A DNA stretch of 64,000 nucleotides from assembly GCF_030124145.1 (NCBI RefSeq), contig NZ_JASKMS010000001.1, positions 62,001-126,000 on the forward strand, read 5' to 3'. This DNA is from Streptomyces sp. 378. GTDB lineage: Bacteria > Actinomycetota > Actinomycetes > Streptomycetales > Streptomycetaceae. The notes below the pieces were generated by a model. That model did no database searches. It saw nothing but the letters and a program-made list of their open reading frames with translations, and had not been told where the DNA came from. Positions 9,090-18,027 of the stretch are shown piece by piece. The position numbers and the translations under genes were made by a program. Each line of letters opens with the position of its first letter. Within the stretch, counting starts at the first letter, position 1.

Positions 9090-10382
9090 GTGCGCGTGGT
9101 CCAGGATTCCGCGCGGCAGGCGCCCTCCGTCACCCCCGCGACTCCCGCCCGCGCCCTGCTGCCGACGATCCTGCCCGCTCTGGCCGTGGGGATCCTGTCC
9201 TGCCTGGTCCTGGTGGGGGTGGAGGTGGCCGCGGAGGAACTCCAGGACGTGCTCTGGGGGCCGCTGCCGGACGCGCTGGGCTTCGGCCGGTATTCCGTGG
9301 CGTGGATGTTCGTGATGCTCTTCGCCACGGGGGTCGCGGTCGGGCTGGTGGTGTGGAAGGCGCCGGGGCACGCCGGTCCGGATCCGGCGACCGTCGGACT
9401 GGACGCCCCTGTGCTGCCGCCCGTGGTACTGCCGGGACTGCTGCTGGTGACCGCGCTGATGCTGGCCGGCGGGCCCAGTCTCGGCCCGGAGAATCCCGTC
9501 ATCACCGTGAACGTCGCCCTGGCGGCCTGGCTGGGCGCCCGGCTCGTGCCGCGGGCGCCGGGCCGCGTCTGGCCGGCGCTGGCCGAGGCGGCGACGATCG
9601 GCGCCCTGTTCGGCACGCCGGTCGCGGCCGCCCTGGTGATCTCGGAGGCGCTGGCCCTGCGGGAGACCCGCGGGCTGCTGTGGGACAACGTCTTCGCGCC
9701 GCTGACCGCCGGCACGGCCGGTGCCCTCACCGCCACCCTCATCGACCATCCGAGCTTCGATCTGGACCTGCCCTCCTTCGGCCGGCCCGGCTGGGGCGAC
9801 CTGCTGTCGGCGATCGTGGTCGCCTCCGTGGGCGCCCTGCTCGGCATGGCCGTCGTGCGGGCCTTCCCGTACGTGCACGGCGTCTTCCACCGGCTGCGCC
9901 ACCCGATGCTGATGCTCCCGGCGGGCGGCCTCGTGCTGGGCGCCCTCGCGGCCCTGGGCGGTCATCTGACGCTGTTCAAGGGACTGGACGAGATCGCCGA
10001 ACTCGCGCGGGACCCGGACGGCCGGTCGGCCGGGGAGTACGCCCTGCTGACGGTCGTGAAGCTGGCCGCGCTGCTGGTCGCGGCGTCCTGCGGCTTCCGG
10101 GGCGGGCGCATCTTCCCGGCGGTGTTCGTCGGCACCGCCCTCGGCCTGGGCGCCCACGCCCTGGTGTCCGGAGTGCACCCCTCGATCGGGGTCTCCGCCG
10201 CCGTGCTCGGGCTGCTGCTGGCCATCACCCGGCAGGGCTGGGTCAGCCTGTTCGTCGCCGCGGTGCTGGTCGACTCGCCGGGGATCATCGCCGTGCTCTG
10301 CGTCGCCTCGCTGCCCGCCTGGCTGCTGGTGACGGGCCGGCCGCAGATGCAGCTGCGCCACGACGGCACGTCCGTCCGCTGA
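9090..10382 (+). CDS. ClC-type voltage-gated chloride channel/antiporter family protein
   Basis: 430-residue polytopic membrane protein. The ClC selectivity-filter region GPSLGPENP lies near residue 130, and GCGxxPG-like helices are recognisable as GFRGGRIFPAVFVGTALG around residue 335. Multiple hydrophobic helices span the whole length. Members move chloride, fluoride or other anions; the ion here is not readable. GTG start at 9090, 96 bp from the divergent tipA start. Glutamate decarboxylase follows after 35 bp, possibly in one transcript, which would suit acid-stress chloride/proton balance (inference). Confidence 0.87.
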   Translation: MRVVQDSARQAPSVTPATPARALLPTILPALAVGILSCLVLVGVEVAAEELQDVLWGPLPDALGFGRYSVAWMFVMLFATGVAVGLVVWKAPGHAGPDPATVGLDAPVLPPVVLPGLLLVTALMLAGGPSLGPENPVITVNVALAAWLGARLVPRAPGRVWPALAEAATIGALFGTPVAAALVISEALALRETRGLLWDNVFAPLTAGTAGALTATLIDHPSFDLDLPSFGRPGWGDLLSAIVVASVGALLGMAVVRAFPYVHGVFHRLRHPMLMLPAGGLVLGALAALGGHLTLFKGLDEIAELARDPDGRSAGEYALLTVVKLAALLVAASCGFRGGRIFPAVFVGTALGLGAHALVSGVHPSIGVSAAVLGLLLAITRQGWVSLFVAAVLVDSPGIIAVLCVASLPAWLLVTGRPQMQLRHDGTSVR

Positions 10383-10417
10383 AGCCACCCCTCCCCCACC
10401 ACCCCCTGGAGGCACCC

Positions 10418-11824
10418 ATGCCGCTCACCGAAGGCTTCCCCCGGCCCGGCGACCGCCGCCTGTCCGTCAACCCCTTCTACGGCCCCGCCAACCCGCTCGG
10501 CGACATGGCCGAGGCCCCGCCCACGCACCGGCTCCCGGCCCAGCCCATGGCCCCGGCGACCGCCCACCAGTTGGTGCGTGACGAGCTGATGCTCGACGGC
10601 AACGCCCGGCTGAACCTCGCCACCTTCGTCACCACCTGGATGGAGCCGGAGGCGGGGGTGCTGATGGCGGAGTGCCGGGACAAGAACATGATCGACAAGG
10701 ACGAGTACCCGCGCACCGCCGAACTGGAGCGGCGCTGCGTGGCGATGCTCGCCGATCTGTGGCACGCGCCCGATCCGGCGAGTGCCGTGGGGTGTTCGAC
10801 GACCGGGTCGAGCGAGGCGTGCATGCTCGCCGGGATGGCGCTCAAGCGGCGCTGGGCCAAGCGCAACGCCGACCGCTACCCCGAGGCCCGGCCCAACCTG
10901 GTGATGGGCGTGAACGTGCAGGTCTGCTGGGAGAAGTTCTGCAACTTCTGGGAGGTGGAGGCCCGGCTGGTGCCCATGGAGGGCGAGCGGTTCCACCTGG
11001 ACCCGCAGGCCGCCGCCGAGCTCTGCGACGAGAACACCATCGGTGTCGTCGGCATCCTGGGCTCCACCTTCGACGGCTCCTACGAGCCGATCGCCGACCT
11101 CTGCGCGGCGCTGGACGCGCTGCGGGAGCGCACCGGGCTCGACATCCCCGTGCATGTCGACGGGGCGTCGGGCGCCATGGTCGCGCCGTTCCTCGACGAG
11201 GACCTGGTGTGGGACTTCCGGCTGCCGAGGGTGGCGTCGATCAACACCTCGGGGCACAAGTACGGGCTGGTCTACCCGGGCGTCGGCTGGGCGCTGTGGC
11301 GGGACGCGGAGGCCCTGCCGGAGGAGCTGGTGTTCCGGGTGAACTACCTGGGTGGCGACATGCCGACGTTCGCGCTCAACTTCTCCCGGCCGGGCGCGCA
11401 GGTCGTGGCCCAGTACTACACGTTCCTGCGACTGGGCCGGGACGGCTACCGGGCCGTCCAGCAGGCCGCGCGGGACGTGGCCACGGAGCTGGCCGGGCGG
11501 GTCGCGGCGCTCGGCGACTTCCGGCTGCTCACCCGGGGCGACCAGTTGCCGGTGTTCGCCTTCACGACGGCGCCGGACGTCACGGCGTACGACGTCTTCG
11601 ACGTCTCCCGGCGGCTGCGCGAGAGCGGCTGGCTGGTGCCCGCGTACACCTTCCCGGAGAACCGTCAGGACCTGTCCGTGCTGCGGGTGGTGTGCCGCAA
11701 CGGCTTCTCCGCCGACCTCGCGGAGCTGCTCGCGCAGGACCTGGAACGGCTGCTGCCGGATCTGCGCCGGCAGCCGCGCCCGCTGACCGAGGACAAGGGG
11801 GCGGCGACCGGCTTTCACCACTAG
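10418..11824 (+). CDS. gad: Glutamate decarboxylase
   Basis: 468-residue PLP enzyme converting glutamate to GABA and CO2. The PLP-lysine motif is STSGHKYGLVYPGVGW as INTSGHKYG around residue 283, and HVDGASGAMVAPF precedes it. Length is typical. ATG at 10418 is preceded by TGGAGG. Its stop overlaps the stop codon of the converging PadR gene by a few bases (11821-11824). Housekeeping or acid-resistance function; not linked to the cluster. Confidence 0.93.
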   Translation: MPLTEGFPRPGDRRLSVNPFYGPANPLGDMAEAPPTHRLPAQPMAPATAHQLVRDELMLDGNARLNLATFVTTWMEPEAGVLMAECRDKNMIDKDEYPRTAELERRCVAMLADLWHAPDPASAVGCSTTGSSEACMLAGMALKRRWAKRNADRYPEARPNLVMGVNVQVCWEKFCNFWEVEARLVPMEGERFHLDPQAAAELCDENTIGVVGILGSTFDGSYEPIADLCAALDALRERTGLDIPVHVDGASGAMVAPFLDEDLVWDFRLPRVASINTSGHKYGLVYPGVGWALWRDAEALPEELVFRVNYLGGDMPTFALNFSRPGAQVVAQYYTFLRLGRDGYRAVQQAARDVATELAGRVAALGDFRLLTRGDQLPVFAFTTAPDVTAYDVFDVSRRLRESGWLVPAYTFPENRQDLSVLRVVCRNGFSADLAELLAQDLERLLPDLRRQPRPLTEDKGAATGFHH

Positions 11825-12423
11825 GCGGTGTCGTCGGGCGGCAGCACGCCGGCGAACGGGTCGCCCTCGCCGGCGAAGGTGTAGGCGCCGGCGCGGACAC
11901 GTTCGATGAGATCGCGGGTCCACTCCGCACCCGCGTCGGCCGAGTGGACCCAGAAGTTCATGATCTCGCCGATGTGGCCGAGCTGTTCCGGGCCCTGCGC
12001 GGGCAGGTAGTCCTTGACGACGGTGGCCCGCCACTCCTCGATGGCGCGCACCCGCTGTTCGAGCAGGCCGAGGGCCTCCTCACGGCCGAGGTCGACCATG
12101 AAACCGAGCGCGGTGGTGAGCACGTCCGGCTTCTGGTCGTAGGCGGTGAGGGACTGCCGGAGCAGCCTGAAGTACTCCTCGGTGCCCTGCTCGGTGACCT
12201 CGTACTCCGTGCGCGGCGGGCCGCCGGCCGTGGACGGGGCGATCTCGTGTGGCCGCAGCATTCCCTGCTTCGCCAGCTGCTTCAGGGCGTGGTAGATCGA
12301 GCCGGGCTTGGCGTTGGACCACTCGTGCGCGCCCCAGAACTCCAGATCGTTGCGCACCTGGTAACCATGGGCCCGCCCGTGCCGGCGGACCGCGCCGAGC
12401 ACCAGGAGACGGATCGCTGACAT
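11821..12423 (-). CDS. PadR-family transcriptional regulator (copy 1)
   Basis: 200-residue repressor with the PadR winged helix (MSAIRLLVLGAVRRHGRAHGYQVRNDLEFWG) and a C-terminal helical dimerisation region of the PadR-s2/VirR type. It clearly resembles the second PadR at 27820-28383, sharing LLVLG-V-R-HGRAHGY, GSIYHAL-QLAK and the EALIERLEAGAY-like end. It follows the DinB gene by 24 bp. Either PadR may read the palindromes before drrA, the OCD-like gene and the nitroreductase gene; position near the drr genes makes this copy a candidate (inference). Confidence 0.88.
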   Translation of the reverse strand: MSAIRLLVLGAVRRHGRAHGYQVRNDLEFWGAHEWSNAKPGSIYHALKQLAKQGMLRPHEIAPSTAGGPPRTEYEVTEQGTEEYFRLLRQSLTAYDQKPDVLTTALGFMVDLGREEALGLLEQRVRAIEEWRATVVKDYLPAQGPEQLGHIGEIMNFWVHSADAGAEWTRDLIERVRAGAYTFAGEGDPFAGVLPPDDTA

Positions 12424-12447
12424 GGGGCCAGCGTAGAACCGGGGAGG

Positions 12448-12996
12448 TCAGCCCCAGCTGCCACCCTGTTCTTTCGCCACCAGTTCGAAGGCGGTCGCAC
12501 CGTCCAGGGACTCGCGGACGATGTCGGCGTGGCCCGCGTGCCGGGCCGTCTCGCGGATCAGGTGCAGACACAGCCAGCGCATCGAGAGCTGCTCGTCCTT
12601 CGGGTTCCAGGGCGTCTTCGGCAACAGGAAGGTGTCGTCGAGGCTGGGCACCGAGCGGATGAACGCCTCCGTGTCGGCGGCCACCTTCTCGTAGTACGCC
12701 AGGCACGAGTCCACCGTCTCGTCGCCGACCAGCCGGAAGCACTCGTGCCAGTTCGACTCGTCCCGGTGGACGGCCGGCGGCTCGCCCTTGGCGCGTGCGA
12801 TCCAGCCCTGCTCGACCTCGGCGACGTGCTTGAGCAGCCCGGCGAGCGACAGCTCACTGGCGCTCGGAGTGCTCACGGCCTGCTCGTCCGTCAGCCCGAG
12901 CAGGGACCGGCGGATGCCGCCGCGCTGCTCGGCGAGGAAGGAGAGCAGTGCTCCGCGCTCGTCGCCGTGTGCCTCCGCGGGAACGTGCTTGACCAT
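12448..12996 (-). CDS. DinB-superfamily (DUF664) protein
   Basis: 182-residue four-helix-bundle protein of the DinB/YfiT group. Putative metal ligands are His in LLKHVAEVEQGW and in HLIRETARHAGHADIVRE near the C-terminus. Many actinobacterial members are mycothiol-dependent transferases or isomerases; the reaction here cannot be told. It is the first gene of a probable two-gene operon with PadR copy 1, and could serve in detoxification near the resistance genes, but that is only contextual. Confidence 0.8.
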   Translation of the reverse strand: MVKHVPAEAHGDERGALLSFLAEQRGGIRRSLLGLTDEQAVSTPSASELSLAGLLKHVAEVEQGWIARAKGEPPAVHRDESNWHECFRLVGDETVDSCLAYYEKVAADTEAFIRSVPSLDDTFLLPKTPWNPKDEQLSMRWLCLHLIRETARHAGHADIVRESLDGATAFELVAKEQGGSWG

Positions 12997-13066
12997 GACC
13001 GCCGCCTTTCGCCCACTCGGACCCCGCGTCGGGGGCCCTGCTGTCTGACACCGACCACGCTACGGA

Positions 13067-13095
13067 CCCTTGCGGTCAGCTTCTGTCCGCAAGGG
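13067..13095. promoter_or_regulatory. Inverted repeat between drrC-like gene and DinB gene
   Basis: CCCTTGCGG and CCGCAAGGG arms (13067-13075, 13087-13095) separated by 11 bases. It lies downstream of the UvrA-like stop at 13147 and upstream of the DinB start at 12996, so it may be an operator for the DinB-PadR operon or a terminator for the resistance gene. Sequence alone does not decide. Confidence 0.45.
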
Positions 13096-13146
13096 CCCGC
13101 GGTGTCTGCGCGACGGGTCTGTGGCGACGACCCGGGCGGGACTCCT

Positions 13147-15432
13147 CTACCGGTCGAGGTACAGACTCAGGTGCTGACCGGTGTGCGAGTGGACCGCCCG
13201 TGCCAGTTCGGCCGGGGTCCCCGTGAAGACGATCTCGCCGCCGGTGTTGCCGCCCTCGGGCCCGAGGTCGATGACCCAGTCGGCCTGGGAGATCACGGCC
13301 AGGTCGTGCTCGATGACGATGACGGTGTTGCCCCGGTCGACGATCCGGTTCAGCAGGCCGACGAGGTTGTCGATGTCGGACAGGTGGAGGCCGGTGGTCG
13401 GCTCGTCGAGGATGTAGACCGTCCCCGAGCCGGAGAGCCGGTCCGCGAGCTTGAGCCGCTGCCGTTCACCGCCGGACAGGGTGGCCAGCGACTGGCCGAG
13501 TCCGAGGTAGCCGATGCCGGTCTCGATCAGGGCGTTGGCCTTGGCGCGCAGCGGCCCCGAGAGGAAGAAGTCCCCCGCCTCCTCGGCGGACATCGCCAGG
13601 ACGTCCGCGATGTTCTTGCCGCGCACCCGGTGCTGCAGCACCGACTCCTTGAAACGGCGGCCCTCGCAGACCTCGCAGTGCGTGGTGACCGGGTCCATGT
13701 AGGCGACCTCGGTGATGAGCAGGCCGCGGCCCTCGCACTCCTCGCACGCGCCCTTGGAGTTGAAGCTGAAGAGGCTGGCGTCCTCGCCGCTGGCCTTGGC
13801 GAAGAGCTTGCGGATCGGGTCCATGAGCTTGAGGTAGCTCGCCGGGGTGGACCGCGAGGACCGCGGGATGGGCGACTGGTCGACGAAGACGGACCCCGGG
13901 TACTGGGCGCGGAAGGCCTGGGCGATCAGGGAGCTCTTGCCCGCGCCGGCCACGCCGGTGACGGCCGTGAGGACCCCGGTCGGAATCTCGGTGGAGACGT
14001 CCTTCAGGTTGTTCACCGTCGCGTTCCGGATCGGGAGGGTCCGGCCCCACGGACGGGGTGTCTCCTTGATCCCGCCGGTGCGCCGCAGCCCCTGTCCGGT
14101 CAGCGTGTCGGTGACGCGGAGCTCCTCGTAGGCACCCTCGAAGACGATGGTCCCGCCGTGCACGCCGGCCCGCGGCCCGATCTCCACGACGTGGTCGGCG
14201 ACCGCCATGACGTCGGGATCGTGCTCCACGACGAGGACCGTGTTGCCCTTGTCGCGCAGTGCGCGCAGCAGGTCGTTGAGCCGGCTGACGTCCCGGGGGT
14301 GCAGGCCGACGCTGGGCTCGTCGAAGATGTAGGTCAGGCCGGTCAGTTCGCTGCCGAGGTGGTTGACGAGCTTGAGCCGCTGGCCCTCGCCGCCCGAGAG
14401 CGTGGAGGTGGCCCGGTCGAGGGTGAGGTAGCCGAGGCCGATGGCCTGGATCTGCTCCAGGGTCTCGATGATGGTGGTGACGAGCGGCGTGTCGAGCCGC
14501 TCCCGGAGCGCGGAGACCACCCCGATGAGGTCGCTGACCTGCATCTGGCACCAGTCGGCGATGTTGTGGCCGTCGATACGGGTGGCGAGCGCCTTCTGGT
14601 TGAGCCGGGCGCCCTCGCACGTGGGGCAGACGCCCTCGGTGAAGAACTCGGCCGCCTTGTCGCGGGCGGCCTTGCTCATGCCGCCCGTGTCCCGCTTGAG
14701 GTGGCGGCGGACAAAACTGTCCACCAGGCCCTCGTAGCGCAGGGCCAGCACGTTGCCGTTGGGATAGGTCACCTCGACCGTGCCGCTGCTGCCGTGCAGC
14801 AGGGTGTGCATCTCCTCGTCCGTGTAGTCGGCGAGCTTCTTGTCGACGTCGAGGCGCTCGTAGTTGGCGTAGAACTGCCAGTTCGCGCTGCCGACGGTGT
14901 AACCGGGGAGGAGGATGGCGCCCTCGGCGATCGACTTGCCGAGGTCGGTCATGAGTTCCGGATTGGGGCGCCGGGCGCGGCCGAGGCCCTCGCACTCCGG
15001 GCACATGCCCTTGGGGTCGTTGAAGGAGTAGAGCCAGGTCTGGCCGAGGCCGTCGTTGCCGTGGTTGGCGAACAGCACACGCATCACGGTGTAGACGTCG
15101 GTGACGGTGCCGACGGTGGAACGGGCGTTGCCGCCCAGGGGCCGCTGGTCGACGACCACCGGGGTGGTCAGCCTGGTGACCGCGTCCACGTGCGGGCGTT
15201 CGAACTTGGGCAGGTCGTGCCGGATGTTCCAGGGGAAGGTGGCATTGAGCTGCCGCTGGGCCTCCACGGCGACGGTGTCGAAGACCAGGGAGGACTTTCC
15301 GGAGCCGGAGACGCCGACGAAGACTGTGATCCGGTTCTTGGGGATGACGAGGGAGACGTCCTTCAGGTTGTTCTCTCGGGCACCGACGACCTGAATGCCC
15401 TCGTCGGTTGCGGTAACCGGCGTCTGGTTCAC
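13147..15432 (-). CDS. UvrA-like self-resistance protein (DrrC type)
   Basis: 761 residues, much shorter than housekeeping UvrA (~950) and matching DrrC of daunorubicin producers. Two ABC modules are present: Walker A GVSGSGKSSL and GVAGAGKSSL, signatures LSGGEGQRLKL and LSGGERQRLKL, and zinc-finger CxxC pairs CPECEGLG, CPTCEGARL, CEECEGRG and CEVCEGRR. DrrC-like proteins bind DNA near intercalated drug and are thought to remove or tolerate it. GTG start at 15432 follows AGAGAGG. First gene on the left side that clearly belongs to the anthracycline cluster. Confidence 0.93.
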   Translation of the reverse strand: MNQTPVTATDEGIQVVGARENNLKDVSLVIPKNRITVFVGVSGSGKSSLVFDTVAVEAQRQLNATFPWNIRHDLPKFERPHVDAVTRLTTPVVVDQRPLGGNARSTVGTVTDVYTVMRVLFANHGNDGLGQTWLYSFNDPKGMCPECEGLGRARRPNPELMTDLGKSIAEGAILLPGYTVGSANWQFYANYERLDVDKKLADYTDEEMHTLLHGSSGTVEVTYPNGNVLALRYEGLVDSFVRRHLKRDTGGMSKAARDKAAEFFTEGVCPTCEGARLNQKALATRIDGHNIADWCQMQVSDLIGVVSALRERLDTPLVTTIIETLEQIQAIGLGYLTLDRATSTLSGGEGQRLKLVNHLGSELTGLTYIFDEPSVGLHPRDVSRLNDLLRALRDKGNTVLVVEHDPDVMAVADHVVEIGPRAGVHGGTIVFEGAYEELRVTDTLTGQGLRRTGGIKETPRPWGRTLPIRNATVNNLKDVSTEIPTGVLTAVTGVAGAGKSSLIAQAFRAQYPGSVFVDQSPIPRSSRSTPASYLKLMDPIRKLFAKASGEDASLFSFNSKGACEECEGRGLLITEVAYMDPVTTHCEVCEGRRFKESVLQHRVRGKNIADVLAMSAEEAGDFFLSGPLRAKANALIETGIGYLGLGQSLATLSGGERQRLKLADRLSGSGTVYILDEPTTGLHLSDIDNLVGLLNRIVDRGNTVIVIEHDLAVISQADWVIDLGPEGGNTGGEIVFTGTPAELARAVHSHTGQHLSLYLDR

Positions 15433-15485
15433 AAATCATCCTCTCTGCATCGTGTGAGTCGTCGAGGAGCTGAGACTCGACGGGC

Positions 15486-15968
15486 TCAGTGCAACTGCGC
15501 GCGTACGGCGCGCAGGAGTTCGGGGTCCTGGGGGTCGACCGTGGGGCCGAAGCGCCCCACGCATGCGCCGGCGGACGAGACGAGGAACTTCTCGAAGTTC
15601 CAGCGCACGTCCCCGGTGTGGCCCTCCGCGTCGGCGAAGGAGGTCAGGGCTGCGTAGAGCGGGTGCCGGTCCGCTCCGTTGACGTCGGTCTTCTCGGTGA
15701 GCGGGAACGAGATCTGCTGGACGGAGCAGAAGTCGGCGATCTCCTCCGGGGTGCCCGGCTCCTGCTCGCCGAACTGGTTGCAGGGCACTCCGATGACGCT
15801 CAGCCCGTCCTCGCGGTGACGGCGGGCGAGCGTCTCCAGTCCGGCGTACTGGTCGGCCAGGGCGCAGCGGGAGGCGACGTTGACGATGAGCAGGGTCCGG
15901 CCGCGGTGCCGGGACAACAGATCGGCCCGGCCGTTCAGTTCCGCGATGTCGATGTCGAAGAGGGTCAT
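15486..15968 (-). CDS. Glutathione-peroxidase-family thiol peroxidase
   Basis: 160-residue thioredoxin-fold peroxidase. The peroxidatic cysteine is C35 in NVASRCALADQYAGLE, with Gln in CNQFGEQEPGT and Trp in RWNFEKFLV completing the catalytic set. Streptomyces make mycothiol rather than glutathione, so the reductant is probably thioredoxin or mycothiol. ATG at 15968 is chosen; in-frame codons upstream extend into a poorly coding region. Lying between the drrC-like gene and drrB, it may protect against peroxide from anthracycline redox cycling (inference). Confidence 0.88.
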   Translation of the reverse strand: MTLFDIDIAELNGRADLLSRHRGRTLLIVNVASRCALADQYAGLETLARRHREDGLSVIGVPCNQFGEQEPGTPEEIADFCSVQQISFPLTEKTDVNGADRHPLYAALTSFADAEGHTGDVRWNFEKFLVSSAGACVGRFGPTVDPQDPELLRAVRAQLH

Positions 15969-16128
15969 GCGGTGCACGCTAGGTTCGGCCGCTCCGGACG
16001 TGGTCGACATCGCTTCGCGGGAACCTCGCGCACCGCTCGACGAAACGCCCGCCGGGTGGCGGGCGGGCTGGGGGGTGTGAGCCGGCCCGGGGGATGTAGC
16101 CGGCTCACACCCCGGCACGGGGCCGTCC

Positions 16129-16959
16129 CTACCGGCTCAGGGCGCGGTACTTGCGGACGGCCAGCGGGAAGAACACCAGGAAGATCGCGAGCGGCCAGAC
16201 GAACGACATGAGCATCGCGTGTTCGGCGATCCACGAGGTGCCCCCCACACCCGGGTTGCCGAACAACTCACGGGTGGCGTGGGCGGTCGACGACAGCGGG
16301 TTCCACTCGGCGATCGTCGCCAGCCAGCCCGGCATCATCTCCGGGGAGGCGAAGGTGTTGGCGACGATGCCGAGCGGGAAGAGCAGGGTGTAGACGGCGG
16401 AGGCCGCCTCCGGGGTGCTGATGATCAGCCCGAGGTAGATGCCGACCCACAGCAGGGCGAACCGGAGCAGCAGCAGCAGCGCGAAGGCGCCCAGCGCCTG
16501 CCCGATCCCGTCGTTCCAGCCCCACCCGGCGATGACCCCGCAGCCCATGAGGATCATCAGGACCACGGTGCTGTACAGCATGTTGACGATGCTCTGCCCG
16601 ATGACCACCGATGCGGCGGACATGGGCATGGAGCGGAACCGGTCGGTGACGCCCTTGGAGGCGTCGGCGGTGACGCCGGCCATGGTCTCGCCGATACCGA
16701 AGGCCATCGACATGACGAACATGCCGGGCATCAGGAACTCCATGTAGTCCCCGCCGCCCTCGACCTGCATGCCGCTGCCGAAGATGCCGCCGAACAACAG
16801 CACCATCAGGATCGGGAAAGCGAGGCCGGCCAGGATCTGGGTGGGGTTGCGGGCCCAGTGGGACAGTCCGCGGAGGGTGAGCGTCCAGGAGTCCGCGAGG
16901 ACCCAGCCCAGTTTGGCCAGTGGGTTCCTGGGCAGTTCGGGCGCGATGATCGCGGTCAT
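16129..16959 (-). CDS. drrB: ABC transporter permease (DrrB)
   Basis: 276-residue ABC-2 type permease with about six membrane segments, including ILAGLAFPILMVLLFGGIF and ALLLLLRFALLWVGIYLGL. The ABC-2 signature region EWNPLSSTAHATRELFG is near residue 220. Partner of DrrA; together they export the glycosylated anthracycline. Its ATG overlaps the drrA stop by 4 bases (ATGA), so translation is coupled. Confidence 0.93.
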   Translation of the reverse strand: MTAIIAPELPRNPLAKLGWVLADSWTLTLRGLSHWARNPTQILAGLAFPILMVLLFGGIFGSGMQVEGGGDYMEFLMPGMFVMSMAFGIGETMAGVTADASKGVTDRFRSMPMSAASVVIGQSIVNMLYSTVVLMILMGCGVIAGWGWNDGIGQALGAFALLLLLRFALLWVGIYLGLIISTPEAASAVYTLLFPLGIVANTFASPEMMPGWLATIAEWNPLSSTAHATRELFGNPGVGGTSWIAEHAMLMSFVWPLAIFLVFFPLAVRKYRALSR

Positions 16960-17951
16960 GACTGGGCGACCTCCTTGAGGCTCGGCTCGGCGGACGTGGC
17001 CGCCCCGTTTCCGGTCAGGTTCAGGAACACCTCGTCGAGTGTCGGCCTGCGCAGGGCGATGTCCTCGGCCTCGATGCCGGCGTCGTCGAGCTCGCGGGTC
17101 ACGGCGGTGAGGGCGGCGACCCGGTTGGCGACGACGGCGCTGACGCGCCGGTTGTCGGCGTCCGTCTCGGGCTCGGAGCGCAACAGGGCGCCGATCATGC
17201 GGGCGGCGCGCTCGATGTCGTGGGACCGGCGGAGCACGACATCGATCCGGTCGCCGCCCATCTTGTTCTTGAGCTGGTCGGGAGTGCCGGACTCGACGAC
17301 CCTGCCGTTGTCGATCAGGGCGATCCGGTCGGCCAGTTGGTCGGCCTCCTCGAGGTACTGGGTGGTCAGCAGGACGGTGCGGCCCTCGGCGATCAGGCCG
17401 CGGACGGATTCCCAGACGTCGTTGCGGCCCCGCGGGTCGAGCCCGGTGGTGGGCTCGTCGAGGAACAGCACGGACGGGGCCAGGATGAGGCTGGCGGCGA
17501 GGTCGAGCCGCCGCCGCATGCCGCCGGAGTACTGCTTGGCCGGCTTGCCGGCGGCGTCGGCCAGGCCGAAGCGCTCCAGCAGCTCGTCGGCCCGGCTCTG
17601 CGCGTTGCGCTTGCCGATGTGGTATAAGCGCCCGAACATCACGAGGTTCTGACGCCCGCTCAGGTCCTCGTCCACCGCGGCGTGCTGACCGAGGAGCCCG
17701 ATGCTGTAGCGGACCTGGGCCGACTGGGTGGCGACGTCGTAGCCGGCGACCCGGGCCATTCCCTCGTCGTACTTCAGCAGGGTGGAGAGGATGCGGACCG
17801 CGGTGGTCTTTCCGGCGCCGTTCGGGCCGAGAAGCCCGTAGACGACCCCTCGGGGTACCTCCAGGTCGAGTCCCGCGAGGGCCTCCTTGTCGCCGTATTT
17901 CTTCTTCAGAGCTTCGGTCTGGATCGCCAGGTCGGCGCCGCCCATGCCCAC
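16956..17951 (-). CDS. drrA: Daunorubicin-resistance-type ABC transporter ATPase (DrrA)
   Basis: 331-residue ATPase. Walker A GPNGAGKTTAV is near residue 44, the signature YSGGMRRRLDLA near 145, Walker B LFLDEPTTGLD near 165, and the DrrA C-terminal motif LRRPTLDEVFLNLTG near 300. It energises drug export through DrrB. Codon 109 (17627-17625), the Leu in MFGRLYHIG, is TTA, so translation should depend on the bldA tRNA. A sigma70-like promoter framed by two PadR-type palindromes lies directly upstream. Confidence 0.95.
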   Translation of the reverse strand: MGMGGADLAIQTEALKKKYGDKEALAGLDLEVPRGVVYGLLGPNGAGKTTAVRILSTLLKYDEGMARVAGYDVATQSAQVRYSIGLLGQHAAVDEDLSGRQNLVMFGRLYHIGKRNAQSRADELLERFGLADAAGKPAKQYSGGMRRRLDLAASLILAPSVLFLDEPTTGLDPRGRNDVWESVRGLIAEGRTVLLTTQYLEEADQLADRIALIDNGRVVESGTPDQLKNKMGGDRIDVVLRRSHDIERAARMIGALLRSEPETDADNRRVSAVVANRVAALTAVTRELDDAGIEAEDIALRRPTLDEVFLNLTGNGAATSAEPSLKEVAQS

Positions 17952-17960
17952 CCCTTCTTT

Positions 17961-17984
17961 CGGGTGCTCAAATTTGGGTACCCG
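17961..17984. promoter_or_regulatory. PadR-type palindrome A, at drrA transcription start region
   Basis: Imperfect palindrome GGGTGCTCAAATTTGGGTAC, core CAAATTTG at 17969-17976, ending 10 bp from the drrA start codon. It belongs to the family GATACTCAAATTTGAGTATC found at three other places in the window. Binding here, just after the -10 box, would block drrAB transcription. Confidence 0.7.
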
Positions 17985-17987
17985 GCG

Positions 17988-18016
17988 AGCATAGTGAGGG
18001 CGGGCCGGATATTCAA
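17988..18016 (-). promoter_or_regulatory. Predicted drrAB promoter
   Basis: Minus strand TTGAAT (plus 18011-18016), 17-bp spacer, TATGCT (plus 17988-17993). The -35 hexamer lies inside palindrome B and palindrome A lies just downstream of the -10, the layout expected of a repressor-controlled promoter. Confidence 0.6.
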
Positions 18017-18027
18017 GTTTTAGTACC
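18008..18027. promoter_or_regulatory. PadR-type palindrome B, overlapping drrA -35
   Basis: ATATTCAAGTTTTAGTACC matches palindrome A position by position with a few changes. It overlaps the end of the rmlB coding region (stop at 18020) and the predicted drrA -35 box. Centre-to-centre distance to palindrome A is about 45 bp. Confidence 0.6.

Noticed and set aside
12529..15657. 1042-residue open frame opposite the DinB and UvrA-like genes
   Set aside because: Shadow frame rich in Val/Gly/Asp/Leu; the UvrA-like protein on the minus strand has all expected motifs.
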